From Corynebacterium sp. HMSC29G08 (GTDB taxonomy: Bacteria; Actinomycetota; Actinomycetes; Mycobacteriales; Mycobacteriaceae): a DNA stretch of 64,000 nt. Positions 18,714 to 28,624 of this stretch are shown here, piece after piece (the first letter of the stretch is position 1; every line of letters starts with the position of its first letter). Under the pieces are notes generated by a model. The model did no database searches, had not been told where the DNA came from, and saw only the letters and a program-made list of their open reading frames with translations. The stretch lies in assembly GCF_001806875.1 (NCBI RefSeq), contig NZ_KV786211.1, forward strand, positions 93,643 to 157,642. The letters run 5' to 3'. The position numbers and the translations under genes were made by a program.

Positions 18714-19858
18714 CCACCCGACGAAGCGCACAGCGCAAGACGCGCAGCATCGCCGTGCTTATCGCCTCGATCCTGCTCATCATCGGGCTGATCGCCGTGA
18801 TCGCAGTGTCACGCGGAAGCGGTTCCAGGGACTTTAGCGGGGAGGGCAATGGCGTGGAAGAGATCGTGGAGATCCCCGAGGGATCTACTATCTCTGCGCT
18901 TGGGCCAGAGCTGGAGGAGCGCGGCATTGTAGCCTCCAACAGTGCATTTCAAGCTGCTGCGGCGAACAACCGCGACGCGGACAACATCCACCCAGGTTTC
19001 TATCGCTTGCAGGGCGAGATGAGCGCCAAAGCTGCCGTAGCGGCGCTGGTGAATGAAGCCAACAAGATTACCCCGCTGAAGGTGTACGGCGGTGCAACGC
19101 TGATGGACATCAACGTCCTTGGTGGGCAGACTCGTTTCGGTATTTTGTCCATGATCCAGGACGTCACTTGCGGTGGTATGAACATAAGCGACTGCGTGGA
19201 CATTGAGCAGCTGAATAAGGCTGCGGCGGACGCGGATCCTGCCGCGCTTGGCGTGCCGGAGTGGGCACGTGAGCAGGTGGCCCAGCGCGCAGGTGATGCG
19301 AAGCGCCTCGAAGGACTTATTGCGCCGGGCGAATACATCATTGACCCGGGTGCAAGCGCGGAAGAGATTCTGACTGAGCTGATTACTCGCTCCGCAAAGG
19401 CATACGAGTCAACGGGGATCAAGGACCGCGCTGCGGCAGTTGGCATGTCGCCATATGAGCTGCTGATCGCGGCTTCTCTGGTGGAGCGCGAGGCGCCAGC
19501 TGGTGAGTTTGACAAGGTGGCACGCGTGATCTTGAACCGTCTGGATGCGCCGATGCGTCTTGAGTTTGATTCCACTGTGAACTACGGCCTGCCGTCTGTA
19601 GAGGTGGCGACCACGGATGAGGACCGCGCTCGTGTGACCCCGTGGAATACCTACGCCAAGGATGGCCTGCCGGAGACGCCGATTGCGTCGCCGTCGATCG
19701 AGGCTATTGAAGCGATGGAGAACCCGGCGGAGGGCAACTGGTTGTTCTTTGTCACCGTGGATAAGGACGGGACGACTGTGTTTAACGACACCTTCGAGCA
19801 GCACATGGCCGACACGGTTCGCGCTATTGAAAGTGGCGTGCTGGATTCGCAGCGCTAG
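18710..19858 (+). CDS. mltG: Endolytic murein transglycosylase
   Basis: 382 residues from GTG 18710, placed by AAGGAG and the overlap with ruvX. It cuts nascent peptidoglycan glycan strands at the membrane. A basic N-terminus precedes one transmembrane helix ([20 protein letters not shown]); the YceG domain follows with the catalytic glutamate in [12 protein letters not shown] and the FDSTVNYGL and [16 protein letters not shown] motifs. Lies in the usual ruvX-mltG-aroE order. Confidence 0.94.
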   Translation: MTTRRSAQRKTRSIAVLIASILLIIGLIAVIAVSRGSGSRDFSGEGNGVEEIVEIPEGSTISALGPELEERGIVASNSAFQAAAANNRDADNIHPGFYRLQGEMSAKAAVAALVNEANKITPLKVYGGATLMDINVLGGQTRFGILSMIQDVTCGGMNISDCVDIEQLNKAAADADPAALGVPEWAREQVAQRAGDAKRLEGLIAPGEYIIDPGASAEEILTELITRSAKAYESTGIKDRAAAVGMSPYELLIAASLVEREAPAGEFDKVARVILNRLDAPMRLEFDSTVNYGLPSVEVATTDEDRARVTPWNTYAKDGLPETPIASPSIEAIEAMENPAEGNWLFFVTVDKDGTTVFNDTFEQHMADTVRAIESGVLDSQR

Positions 19859-19875
19859 GTGTGAAGGCGATGAGT

Positions 19876-20685
19876 ATGTTGCGCGCAGCCGTACTTGGCT
19901 TTCCTATTGAGCACTCGCTTTCGCCGGTACTGCACTCGGCGGGGTTTAAGGCTGCCGGTTTAGACAATTGGGAGTACACCCGTTTTGAGTGCAAGGCAGA
20001 GGACCTGCCACGCATTGTCGGTGGTGTCGATGAGAGTTTCCGCGGTTTCTCGGTGACCATGCCTGCGAAGTTTGCGGCGCTTGAGTTTGCGGATGAGGTG
20101 ACTGACCGGGCACGTGAGATCGGTTCGGCAAACACGCTTGTGCGTATCGGTGAGCAGTCTTGGCGTGCGGATAACACGGACTGTGAAGGCCTGCTGATCG
20201 CTTTGGAAGAGTTGATGCGTGGTACGCCGATTCGCACTGCTGTGGTGGTGGGGGCAGGTGGTACGGCTCGTCCTGCTGTATGGGCGCTACGCCATCTCGG
20301 TGCTTCGCAGGTGACTATCTTGAACCGCTCTGACCGCGCAGATGAGTTTGCCGAGTTGACCGCAGGGATGCACGCCGCGTTTGTTCCTTTTGAGGGTGCT
20401 GATATAGAGCAGATCACTATGGCGGCGGATGTGGTGGTCTCCACGGTGCCGTCGGCAGGCATCGAGCCCTATGTGCCGGCATTAGCTCACGCCCCGGTGT
20501 TGGACGTGATCTATGACCCTTGGCCGACACCCCTTGCGGTCTGCGCCGCTTCCAATGGGTATCACGCCGTGGGCGGGCTTTCCATGCTGGCCGGGCAGTC
20601 CTACTCCCAGTTTGAGCAGTTCACCGGGGTTGAGGCTCCGCGTGAGAAAATGCGCAACGCGCTGTTCGCACACATTCAGCGCTGA
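19876..20685 (+). CDS. aroE: Shikimate dehydrogenase
   Basis: Reduces 3-dehydroshikimate with NADPH. About 270 residues starting MLRAAVLGFPIEHSLSPVLH; GAAGG is well spaced for ATG 19876, though in-frame ATG 19870 and GTG 19861 also exist. Substrate motif PIEHSLSP, catalytic FRGFSVTMPAK lysine region, NTDCEG, and the NADP-binding VVVGAGGTARPAVWAL are visible. Follows mltG by a few bases and precedes the other aro genes. Confidence 0.95.
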   Translation: MLRAAVLGFPIEHSLSPVLHSAGFKAAGLDNWEYTRFECKAEDLPRIVGGVDESFRGFSVTMPAKFAALEFADEVTDRAREIGSANTLVRIGEQSWRADNTDCEGLLIALEELMRGTPIRTAVVVGAGGTARPAVWALRHLGASQVTILNRSDRADEFAELTAGMHAAFVPFEGADIEQITMAADVVVSTVPSAGIEPYVPALAHAPVLDVIYDPWPTPLAVCAASNGYHAVGGLSMLAGQSYSQFEQFTGVEAPREKMRNALFAHIQR

Positions 20686-20698
20686 TAGAATCCCCGGC

Positions 20699-21088
20699 AT
20701 GGGGATCGGGGTATTTGTTTTATGGTCGCTGGGGCTTTTGCTTATCGACGTCTGGCGTAACACCCTTCCCAACATCCTGACCCTTCCAGCTGCGGCGGTG
20801 GCAGTGGGTGCGTGTATTGTGCACCCGCAGTGGGCATGGGGGCTGGTGTGGGGGTTGGGGTATCTGGCGTTTGGGCGTGGCATTGGCGGGGGTGACATCA
20901 AACTTGCAGTTCCACTCGGGGTGGCGGTGGCCGCGATGGGTGGTTTCAGCGGGGTTATTGCCGCCATTGCGTTATCGTCGCTGCTTACGGTATGCATTGC
21001 GTTTCTTTTGCGGCGTGAAGCGGTGCCGCATGGGCCGTCGATGATTATCTCAACATGGTGTCTTGCAGCAGTCTGTGCGTTTTCGTAG
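20699..21088 (+). CDS. Prepilin peptidase, A24 family (short form)
   Basis: 129 residues with about four hydrophobic segments and the aspartate protease motif GGGDIKLAVPLG; a first aspartate lies in LLLIDVWRNTLPN. This is the short TadV/CpaA-like catalytic form without the N-methylating domain. It would cleave type IV pilin-like signal peptides, but no pilin genes are present in the window. TAGAAT (20685-20690) lies 8 nt before the ATG with no ribosome site, suggesting a leaderless start. Embedded between aroE and aroC. Confidence 0.88.
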   Translation: MGIGVFVLWSLGLLLIDVWRNTLPNILTLPAAAVAVGACIVHPQWAWGLVWGLGYLAFGRGIGGGDIKLAVPLGVAVAAMGGFSGVIAAIALSSLLTVCIAFLLRREAVPHGPSMIISTWCLAAVCAFS

Positions 21089-21111
21089 TGCAGATGTGAG
21101 ACAATGCTGCA

Positions 21112-22338
21112 ATGCTTCGTTGGACTACCGCTGGGGAATCTCATGGACAGGCGCTTGTAGCGCTTATTGAAAACTTGCCGGCTGGGGTGCCGGTGACCAA
21201 GGAGGAGATTGGCCATCAGTTAGCCCGCCGCCGTCTCGGCTACGGACGTGGTGCGCGTATGAAATTTGAGGCCGATGAGCTCACCTTGCTCACTGGCGTC
21301 GTGCATGGGCGCACGATTGGCAGTCCGATTGCCATCCAGATTGGCAACACCGAGTGGCCGAAGTGGACCACCATTATGAGCGCTGAGCCGGTGGATGAGT
21401 CGGATCCGGAAGTTGCGAAGGCACTGGCTTCTGGCCGCGGCGCGAAACTGACGCGCCCGCGCCCGGGTCACGCTGACTTCGCTGGCATGGTGAAGTACGG
21501 CTTTGACTCTGCACGCCCGGTACTGGAACGCTCTTCAGCACGTGAGACGGCAGCGCGCGTTGCCGCTGGTGCTGTCGCGCGTAGCTTCCTGCGTGAAACG
21601 CTGGGGGTCGAGGTGTTCTCGCACGTAGTCTCTATCGGTGAATCCGCGGCGTATGAGGGGCAGTCTCCCGCGTTTGCGGACATTGAGGCCATTGATGCTT
21701 CTCCGGTTCGGGCCTTTACCAAGGACGCGGAGGCTGACATGGTCGCCTGCATTGAGGCGGCGAAGAAGGCTGGCGACACCCTCGGCGGCATTGTTGAGGT
21801 GATTGTGGATGGCCTGCCTATCGGTCTTGGCTCCCACATCTCCGGTGAACACCGTTTGGATGCGCAGCTGGCTGGCGCGCTGATGGGCATCCAGAGTGTG
21901 AAGGGTGTGGAGATTGGTGATGGCTTTGAGGAAGCTCGCCGTCGCGGCTCCGCAGCGCACGATGAAATGGTTCGTGAGGACGGTCAGTTGCGTCGCCTGT
22001 CCAACCGTGCCGGTGGCCTGGAAGGTGGCATGACCAACGGCGAGCAGCTGCGCGTCCGCGCAGCCATGAAACCGATCTCCACGGTGCCGCGTGCACTGAA
22101 AACTGTAGACATGTCTTCTGGTGATGCCGCAACGGGTATTCACCAGCGTTCTGACGTGTGTGCAGTGCCAGCAGGCGGTGTCGTAGCTGAAGCTATGGTC
22201 GCCTTGGTGCTTGCACGCGCTGTTACCGAGAAGTTTGGGGGAGACAGCCTCGAAGAGGTCAAACGCAATATCGGCTCTTACAAGGAGTACGTGTCTCAGC
22301 GCCTTGCATTCGGTGACGTTAAAGAGGGAGAGAACTAG
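21112..22338 (+). CDS. aroC: Chorismate synthase
   Basis: Converts EPSP to chorismate using reduced FMN. 408 residues, full length. The signature [18 protein letters not shown] is at the N-terminus; [15 protein letters not shown] and [18 protein letters not shown] follow, and the third signature region is [11 protein letters not shown]...[14 protein letters not shown]. The stop is directly followed by the aroK start, so the two are coupled. Confidence 0.97.
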   Translation: MLRWTTAGESHGQALVALIENLPAGVPVTKEEIGHQLARRRLGYGRGARMKFEADELTLLTGVVHGRTIGSPIAIQIGNTEWPKWTTIMSAEPVDESDPEVAKALASGRGAKLTRPRPGHADFAGMVKYGFDSARPVLERSSARETAARVAAGAVARSFLRETLGVEVFSHVVSIGESAAYEGQSPAFADIEAIDASPVRAFTKDAEADMVACIEAAKKAGDTLGGIVEVIVDGLPIGLGSHISGEHRLDAQLAGALMGIQSVKGVEIGDGFEEARRRGSAAHDEMVREDGQLRRLSNRAGGLEGGMTNGEQLRVRAAMKPISTVPRALKTVDMSSGDAATGIHQRSDVCAVPAGGVVAEAMVALVLARAVTEKFGGDSLEEVKRNIGSYKEYVSQRLAFGDVKEGEN

Positions 22339-22893
22339 ATGTCTGACGCCACGCTCGCGTCGCCGGAGTCGGCGCACGTTGTGAATTCTTCTCCGCGCGT
22401 TGTCCTGGTCGGTCCGCCGGGGGCAGGTAAAACCACGATTGGTCGTAGGTTGGGCAGTGCTCTGAATTTGCCAGTGGTGGATTCGGATACGTTGATTGAG
22501 CAGGGTGAAGGCAAGTCCTGCGGTGAGATATTCAGCGAGTTGGGAGAAACAGCGTTCCGCGAGGTTGAAGCAGGCTACGTTGCTCGTGCGTTGGCTACGG
22601 GCGGCGTGGTCAGCCTTGGCGGTGGAGCGGTGCTGACTGAGTCCACCCGCACCCTGTTGCAGAACCACACGGTGGTGTGGATTGATGTCACCGTAGAGGA
22701 GGGGATCCGCCGTACCGCAGAGGACACATCGCGGCCAGTGCTACAGGCGGATGATCCTCATGAGCACTACCGCAACCTGCTAGTTACGCGTGAACCGTTC
22801 TATCGTGAGGTAGCGGATCACCGTGTACGGACGGATTCGCGGCCGCCGCAGCGGGTGGTGGCTGAGGTCTTGAGCTTTATCGATACTGAATAG
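22339..22893 (+). CDS. aroK: Shikimate kinase
   Basis: 184 residues. Walker [16 protein letters not shown], shikimate-binding [13 protein letters not shown] and the GGGAVLTE turn are present, with the lid arginine near [10 protein letters not shown]. Starts at the base after the aroC stop. Confidence 0.96.
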   Translation: MSDATLASPESAHVVNSSPRVVLVGPPGAGKTTIGRRLGSALNLPVVDSDTLIEQGEGKSCGEIFSELGETAFREVEAGYVARALATGGVVSLGGGAVLTESTRTLLQNHTVVWIDVTVEEGIRRTAEDTSRPVLQADDPHEHYRNLLVTREPFYREVADHRVRTDSRPPQRVVAEVLSFIDTE

Positions 22894-22928
22894 ATACAAC
22901 AAGTACACAAGAGGTTGGGGTTAACGCG

Positions 22929-24011
22929 ATGCCAATGATCCAGGTCACGGGACAAAGCCCGTACAACATCCACATCGGCTATGACATCACCGGCGAGGTT
23001 GCCGGAAGAGTGAAAGACATTGGCGCGCGCAAAGTGGCCATTATCCACCAACAGCCGCTCAGCGCGGTTGCTCGCGGTGTAGCCCACGACATTGAGGCGC
23101 TTGGCATCGAGGCTGTACTAGCCCCTGTACCCGACGCTGAAGATGCGAAGACGCTCACAGTTGCCGGCGAACTGTGGAACATGCTCGGTTCCCGTGGCTT
23201 TTCGCGCCAGGACGCGGTCATCGGTCTTGGCGGCGGCGCGGTGACTGACCTGGCTGGGTTTGTTGCCTCCGCGTGGATGCGTGGCATCAAGGTCATCCAG
23301 GTTCCTACCACGCTGCTTGCCATGGTTGACGCAGCAGTCGGTGGCAAGACTGGTATCAACACAGAGGCAGGCAAGAACCTTGTTGGCGCATTCCACGAGC
23401 CGGATTCGGTCATCATTGACCTTGAGCGCATGCACACCTTGCCGGAAGAGGAGATCATCTCGGGTTCTGCTGAGCTGATCAAGACTGGCTTTATTGCAGA
23501 CCCGAAGATTCTTGAGCTTTATCGCGACGGTGCCGACGCGCACTGGGAGGAACTGGTAACCCGTTCCGTGGCGGTTAAAGCCAACGTGGTCAGCCAGGAC
23601 CTGAAGGAGTCGGGCCTGCGTGAAATCCTCAACTATGGCCACACGCTGGGACACGCGGTTGAGCTGCGAGAAGACTACACGTGGCGCCATGGCAACGCGG
23701 TTGCCGTGGGCATGATGTTTGCGGCCAAGCTCGCGCAAAACAGGGGATTGATTGATGAGGCGCTGTTTGCCCTCCACCACGAGATTCTCTCCGCAGTAGG
23801 TCTGCCCACCACGTATGACCCTGATGCGTTTGGTGAGTTGTACGAGGCCATGGGCCGTGACAAGAAGAACCGTGACGGACGCATTCGCTTCGTAGTGCTC
23901 AACGGCTTGGGCTCGTGCACCAGGCTTGAAGACGCCACGATGGAGGAAATGCGCGCGGCCTACGAGGCAATTACCGCTACAGCGGTAGAGGTAGAGGTAG
24001 AGGAGGCATAA
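22929..24011 (+). CDS. aroB: 3-dehydroquinate synthase
   Basis: 360 residues. NAD-binding [35 protein letters not shown], and the zinc ligands in [22 protein letters not shown] and [11 protein letters not shown] are visible. Converts DAHP to 3-dehydroquinate. Ends in a short Glu/Val-rich tail coded by a GTAGAG repeat (about 23985-24005). Followed by aroQ 4 bp later. Confidence 0.97.
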   Translation: MPMIQVTGQSPYNIHIGYDITGEVAGRVKDIGARKVAIIHQQPLSAVARGVAHDIEALGIEAVLAPVPDAEDAKTLTVAGELWNMLGSRGFSRQDAVIGLGGGAVTDLAGFVASAWMRGIKVIQVPTTLLAMVDAAVGGKTGINTEAGKNLVGAFHEPDSVIIDLERMHTLPEEEIISGSAELIKTGFIADPKILELYRDGADAHWEELVTRSVAVKANVVSQDLKESGLREILNYGHTLGHAVELREDYTWRHGNAVAVGMMFAAKLAQNRGLIDEALFALHHEILSAVGLPTTYDPDAFGELYEAMGRDKKNRDGRIRFVVLNGLGSCTRLEDATMEEMRAAYEAITATAVEVEVEEA

Positions 24012-24015
24012 ACCA

Positions 24016-24474
24016 ATGGCAGACTCGTTGAAGATTGTTGTCCTCAATGGCCCTAACTTGAATCGATTGGGCAAGCGGCAGCCGGAGGTCTACGGAAGGG
24101 TGGGACTCGTGGACGTCGAAAAGCAACTAAAAGTTCGTGCTGCCGAACTTGGAGCAGAGATTGACTTTAAGCAGACCAACCACGAAGGCGAGATGATTGA
24201 ATGGGTCCATCAGGCGGCTGACGATCGGGCGCCGGTGATTATCAACCCAGGAGGCTGGACGCACACGTCAGTGGCATTGCGCGACGCGCTGGCTGAGGTG
24301 GCTGACGGTGCAGGGTTCATCGAGGTGCATATCTCCAATGTCCACGCGCGTGAGGCGTTTCGGAACCACTCGTATCTTTCCCCGATTGCTATCGGCGTGA
24401 TTGCAGGCCTCGGTGTGCACGGCTACACCCTGGCACTGGAACACTTGGTGGCACGGGCAAATAAGGAGGCATAA
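24016..24474 (+). CDS. aroQ: 3-dehydroquinate dehydratase, type II
   Basis: 152 residues. [17 protein letters not shown] contains the catalytic tyrosine; [27 protein letters not shown] and [18 protein letters not shown] are the conserved substrate loops. Converts 3-dehydroquinate to 3-dehydroshikimate. Lies between aroB and the peptidase with only a few bases on each side. Confidence 0.96.
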   Translation: MADSLKIVVLNGPNLNRLGKRQPEVYGRVGLVDVEKQLKVRAAELGAEIDFKQTNHEGEMIEWVHQAADDRAPVIINPGGWTHTSVALRDALAEVADGAGFIEVHISNVHAREAFRNHSYLSPIAIGVIAGLGVHGYTLALEHLVARANKEA

Positions 24475-24476
24475 CC

Positions 24477-25568
24477 ATGGGAATGGCAGATACTCGCTTT
24501 GAAAAGCGTCGGCGGAAGCTGGCGTCTGAACTTGCGGCCAAGCGGGTGGATGACATGCTGGTCACCCACATCACGCACGTGCGTTACCTTTCCGGGTTCA
24601 CCGGTTCTAACGCTGCATTGTTGGTTTCCAAAGACCGCAGCGCGGCCATTGCTACGGACGGCCGATACACCACCCAGATTGCCAGCGAAGTGCCCGATAT
24701 TGAGGCAACGATTACCCGTCAGCTGGCCAAGGAGCTATTGGCCCCGGTAGTGCCGGGCCACCGAGTGGGCTTTGAGGCTGATTACGTCAGTGTGGCGCAG
24801 CTGGAGCGCATGAAGGCTGCTTGCCCTGAGGGCGTTGAGTTGGTGCCGGTAACGGGTGTGATTGAGCAGATCCGCTTGACCAAGGACAACTTGGAGCTGA
24901 CCCGCCTAGCAGAGGCCGCGGAGCTTGCCACCCAGGCGCTGACCGAAATGGTGGAGGCCGGTGGGGTACGAGAAGGCCGCAGCGAGCGCGATATTGCTGC
25001 GGACTTGGAATTCCGCATGCGAATGCTCGGTGCTGAGCGCCCAAGCTTTGACACGATCGTGGCCTCGGGCCCGAATTCTGCGATGCCGCACCACTCCGCC
25101 GGTGACCGTGTGCTGGCCAAGGGTGACTTGGTCACCATTGACTTTGGTATGCACCGTTTGGGCTTTAACTCAGATATGACGCGTACCTTTGCCATTGGTG
25201 AGCCGAGTGCCACGCTGCGCGAGATCTATGAGGTCACGCTCGCTGCACAGCTTGCGGGTGTGAAGGCATCCACGCCGGGCACCGCGCTTGTTGATGTTGA
25301 CGCTGCTTGCCGCGAGGTGATTACTAACGCTGGCTATGGCGACTATTTCGTGCACTCCACAGGCCACGGAGTGGGTCTTGATGTGCACGAGGCACCGTCC
25401 GCCGCAAAGACCGGCGAAGGCGTGCTGCGCGAAGACATGACGCTGACCATTGAGCCGGGCATTTACCTGCCGGGGGAGGGTGGTGTGCGTATTGAAGACA
25501 CGTTGTTCATCACTTCTGGCGTGCCGCACATTATCACTAGTTACCCCAAGGAATTGATAGTGCTGTAG
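24477..25568 (+). CDS. M24-family aminopeptidase (Xaa-Pro type)
   Basis: 363 residues behind AGGAGG. An N-terminal creatinase-like domain (VTHITHVRYLSGFTGSNAALLV) is followed by the pita-bread metallopeptidase domain with metal ligands in TIDFGMHRLGFNSDMTRT, VHSTGHGVGLDVHE, LTIEPGIY and VRIEDT. Probably releases N-terminal residues before proline. Precedes efp, the conserved actinobacterial order. Confidence 0.93.
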   Translation: MGMADTRFEKRRRKLASELAAKRVDDMLVTHITHVRYLSGFTGSNAALLVSKDRSAAIATDGRYTTQIASEVPDIEATITRQLAKELLAPVVPGHRVGFEADYVSVAQLERMKAACPEGVELVPVTGVIEQIRLTKDNLELTRLAEAAELATQALTEMVEAGGVREGRSERDIAADLEFRMRMLGAERPSFDTIVASGPNSAMPHHSAGDRVLAKGDLVTIDFGMHRLGFNSDMTRTFAIGEPSATLREIYEVTLAAQLAGVKASTPGTALVDVDAACREVITNAGYGDYFVHSTGHGVGLDVHEAPSAAKTGEGVLREDMTLTIEPGIYLPGEGGVRIEDTLFITSGVPHIITSYPKELIVL

Positions 25569-25610
25569 CATTGCGGTGTTTGATCGCAATGTCCCAAGGA
25601 GGCAAAACCC

Positions 25611-26174
25611 GTGGCAACTACTGCCGATTTTAAGAATGGCCTTGTGCTGAAGGTAGACGGCAAGCTGCAGCAGATCGTCGAGTTCCAGCACGTTAAGCCG
25701 GGTAAGGGCCCTGCATTCGTGCGCACCAAGCTCAAGGACGTCGTCTCTGGCAAGACCGTGGACAAGACCTGGAACGCTGGCGTGAAGGTTGACACCGCAA
25801 CGGTTGACCGTCGTGACATGACCTACCTGTACAACGATGGCACCAGCTTCGTTGTTATGGATGACAAGACCTACGAGCAGTACGAACTGCCGACGGACGC
25901 GTTCGGTGACGCTGGTCGTTTCCTGCTGGAGAACATGCGCGTACAGGTGTCCTTCCACGAGGGTGAGGCGCTGTTTGGTGAGCTGCCGATCTCCGTTGAC
26001 CTGAAGATTGAGCACACCGATCCGGGCCTCCAGGGCGATCGCTCCACTGGCGGCACGAAGCCGGCCACCCTGGAGACGGGCGCTGAGATCCAGGTGCCGC
26101 TGTTCCTAGAGACCGGCAACGTGGTGAAGGTTGACACCCGCACGGGCGAGTACCTCTCCCGCGTGAACAACTAA
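25611..26174 (+). CDS. efp: Elongation factor P
   Basis: 187 residues, GTG start behind AGGAGG. Relieves ribosome stalling at polyproline. The KOW-like N-domain contains [18 protein letters not shown] with the tip lysine, and the C-terminal OB domain ends [13 protein letters not shown]. Its stop TAA overlaps the nusB ATG by one base. Confidence 0.97.
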   Translation: MATTADFKNGLVLKVDGKLQQIVEFQHVKPGKGPAFVRTKLKDVVSGKTVDKTWNAGVKVDTATVDRRDMTYLYNDGTSFVVMDDKTYEQYELPTDAFGDAGRFLLENMRVQVSFHEGEALFGELPISVDLKIEHTDPGLQGDRSTGGTKPATLETGAEIQVPLFLETGNVVKVDTRTGEYLSRVNN

Positions 26175-26653
26175 TGCCTGATCACAAGCGCCACGGCGCG
26201 CGCTATCGTGCGCGTCGCCGTGCAGTAGACATTCTGTTTGAGGCGGAAACCCGCGATATCGACCCGGTGGCGATTGTTGAGGACCGGGTTGAACTGGCAC
26301 GGAATCCCAACAACGCTGTAGCGCCGGTTGCGCAGTACACGCGCGACATCATCAGCGGTGCCGCTGAGCGTCTGGATGATCTTGATGATCAGATTGAGCG
26401 GTTCTTGGACCGCGATTGGGAACTCTACCGCCTGCCAGCGGTAGATCGCCAGATTCTGCGTGTAGCTACGTGGGAAATCCTGTTTAACGACGAGGTTGAT
26501 GCCGCTATCGCCATCGCCAACGCGTTGGAGATGGCTACGGAGTACTCCGGCAACCAGGCTCCGCCGTACATTCATGCGATGCTGGATGGCATTGTGCAGG
26601 CCAACTCCCCGGACGCTCCGGGAGATGCGGCTGAAGACACTGACCAAAGCTAA
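26174..26653 (+). CDS. nusB: Transcription antitermination factor NusB
   Basis: 159 residues; all-helical NusB fold with [16 protein letters not shown] at the start and [17 protein letters not shown] and [12 protein letters not shown]-like segments. Acts with NusE on rRNA antitermination. The acidic tail ([11 protein letters not shown]) is a common variable end. Translationally coupled to efp. Confidence 0.95.
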   Translation: MPDHKRHGARYRARRRAVDILFEAETRDIDPVAIVEDRVELARNPNNAVAPVAQYTRDIISGAAERLDDLDDQIERFLDRDWELYRLPAVDRQILRVATWEILFNDEVDAAIAIANALEMATEYSGNQAPPYIHAMLDGIVQANSPDAPGDAAEDTDQS

Positions 26654-26662
26654 GGAGAAGCA

Positions 26663-27514
26663 GTGGCAAAGCTCACCGTTGAGGAAGCAAAATCGCACCT
26701 AGTTGGGCCCAACTTTCAACTTGATGACGTTGATCCGGCTTCCACGCCCGGGCTATCAGACTCGGACGATGTGGATGAGGTTTTCAACGACCGAGACGAT
26801 GAGCTAGATGAGCTGCAAGAGAAGCTCTACGCAAACGGCCGTGCCGGCAATGAGCGGGCCGGGTCAGTGCTTCTCGTGCTTCAGGGCATGGACACCGCGG
26901 GCAAGGGCGGCATTGTGCGCCATGTCATTGGCGCAACGATGGACATCCAGGGCGTGCACGTTAAGGCTTTTGGCCGCCCGACCGAAGAGGAAGCGGCACA
27001 CGATTTCCTGTGGCGCTTTGAGCCGCACCTGCCCAAGCCAGGCCAGATAGCCGTGTTCGACCGCTCGCACTATGAAGATGTATTGGTACAGCGTGTGAAG
27101 CAGATGGCGCCGCCTGAGGAGATTGAGCGCCGTTACGGCGCCATCGTGGATTTTGAGGCGGAGCTTGCGGCCCGCGGCACGAAGATTATTAAGATCATGC
27201 CGCATATCTCCCGCGATTTTCAGGCTGAAAACCTGCGCAAGCGAATTGAAAACCCGAAGAAGCACTGGAAATACAACCCCGGTGACATCGAAGACCGCAA
27301 GTTGTGGTCACAGTTTATGGCGGCCTACCAGATCGCCATGACGCGTACTTCGACCGACGTTGCGCCGTGGTACTGCGTGCCGTCGGACAATAAGAAGTAC
27401 TGCCGCGCAGTTGTCAAGACCTTGCTTGCAGACGCTCTTGGTTCCTTGGACCTTGAGTGGCCGGAGGCGGACTTCGATCCCGACATTGAACTCAAGCGCC
27501 TCGCAGAATCCTAG
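26663..27514 (+). CDS. ppk2: Polyphosphate kinase 2 family protein
   Basis: 283 residues, GTG start behind TAAGGAGAAG. PPK2 enzymes transfer phosphate between polyphosphate and nucleotides. Walker A LQGMDTAGKGGIVRHVIG, Walker B VFDRSHYEDVLVQRV and the lid region HISRDFQAENLRKRIENPKKHWKY are present. Substrate preference (ADP, GDP or AMP) cannot be settled from these motifs. Located 9 bp after nusB; no clear terminator follows. Confidence 0.94.
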   Translation: MAKLTVEEAKSHLVGPNFQLDDVDPASTPGLSDSDDVDEVFNDRDDELDELQEKLYANGRAGNERAGSVLLVLQGMDTAGKGGIVRHVIGATMDIQGVHVKAFGRPTEEEAAHDFLWRFEPHLPKPGQIAVFDRSHYEDVLVQRVKQMAPPEEIERRYGAIVDFEAELAARGTKIIKIMPHISRDFQAENLRKRIENPKKHWKYNPGDIEDRKLWSQFMAAYQIAMTRTSTDVAPWYCVPSDNKKYCRAVVKTLLADALGSLDLEWPEADFDPDIELKRLAES

Positions 27515-27625
27515 ACACCGTGGACCTTACCTAGGACGGAAAACCAGGTGGGAGGCCAGGCTACTTGATCGGTAAAGAGTGATGCGGATGCCCGGTTTCT
27601 GCAATTGAACGGGCAGACTGGGTGG

Positions 27626-28624
27626 GTGAAAAAAATCTCTCAGCTGTACAAAGTAGCGGCAATGGCGGCCGCGTTGGGTTTGACTTTGGCGGGCTGCTCG
27701 TCCACTGGCGGTGCGCCGCTTAATGGTGACGCCAGTGGGGAGACCGCCGGTGGGGTAGACACCCCGCGATATGTTGTGGCGATGGTTACCCATGGTGCGC
27801 CGGGTGACACGTATTGGGATCTTGTACGTAAGGGGGCAGAAGACGCGGCGAAGAAAGACAATATTGAGCTGCGTTATTCCTCTGATCCACAGGCGCCCAA
27901 CCAAGCAAACTTGGTGCGCTCCGCCGTGGACGCAAACGTGGACGGCATTGCCGTTACGTTGCCTAACGCTGAGGCAATCGGGCCAGCGGCTCAGAACGCT
28001 GTTGATGCGGGCATTCCTGTTGTCGGCTTAAACGCTGGCATGAACGAATACACCACGTACGGCATGACAGGCTTCTTTGGCCAGGACGAGACTGTTGCAG
28101 GTACCGCTGCGGGTGAGCGTCTTAAAGAGGAAGGTAAATCCAAGGTGCTCTGCGTTATTCATGAACAGGGCAATTCTTCCCAGGAGGCGCGCTGCAACGG
28201 TGTGAAAGAGGGCCTCGACGGGGAAGTGGAACTGCTCTACGTCAACGGACAAGACCTAACGTCGGTGCAGTCGACGATTAACTCCAAGCTTTCGCAGGAC
28301 AAGTCCTTTGATACGGTGTTCGCGCTCCAGGCCCCAGTGGCAATGCGCGCAACGGAGGCCATCACCCAGTCCGGTTCTGAAGCGCAGGTGGTCACCTTTG
28401 ATACCAACGCTGAGCTGGTCGACGCTATCGCAGACGGCCGGGTGGCGTGGGCTGTGGATCAACAGCCGTACCTGCAGGGCTATCTTGCAGTGGATTCGTT
28501 GTGGGTGGCTAAGCGCAACGGTGGCACCTTCGGCGGAGGCCAGCCGGTGTATACGGGTCCGAGCTTTGTTGATAAGGACAATGTGGAACAAATCGCTGAG
28601 GCTGCAAAGGCAGGTCTTCGATGA
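27626..28624 (+). CDS. Sugar ABC transporter substrate-binding lipoprotein (CUT2 type)
   Basis: 332 residues from GTG 27626. Signal peptide with lipobox LTLAGC, so the mature protein is lipid-anchored at the cysteine. Periplasmic-binding-protein type I fold of the ribose/xylose class: MVTHGAPGDTYWDLVRKGAEDAAK, ANVDGIAVTLPNAEAI, AGIPVVGLNAG, GFFGQDETVAG and TFDTNAELVDAIADG. The ligand is probably a pentose, hexose or polyol. TGCCCG/CGGGCA (27589-27615) makes a weak hairpin just before the start. The stop overlaps the permease start by 4 bp. Confidence 0.92.
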   Translation: MKKISQLYKVAAMAAALGLTLAGCSSTGGAPLNGDASGETAGGVDTPRYVVAMVTHGAPGDTYWDLVRKGAEDAAKKDNIELRYSSDPQAPNQANLVRSAVDANVDGIAVTLPNAEAIGPAAQNAVDAGIPVVGLNAGMNEYTTYGMTGFFGQDETVAGTAAGERLKEEGKSKVLCVIHEQGNSSQEARCNGVKEGLDGEVELLYVNGQDLTSVQSTINSKLSQDKSFDTVFALQAPVAMRATEAITQSGSEAQVVTFDTNAELVDAIADGRVAWAVDQQPYLQGYLAVDSLWVAKRNGGTFGGGQPVYTGPSFVDKDNVEQIAEAAKAGLR

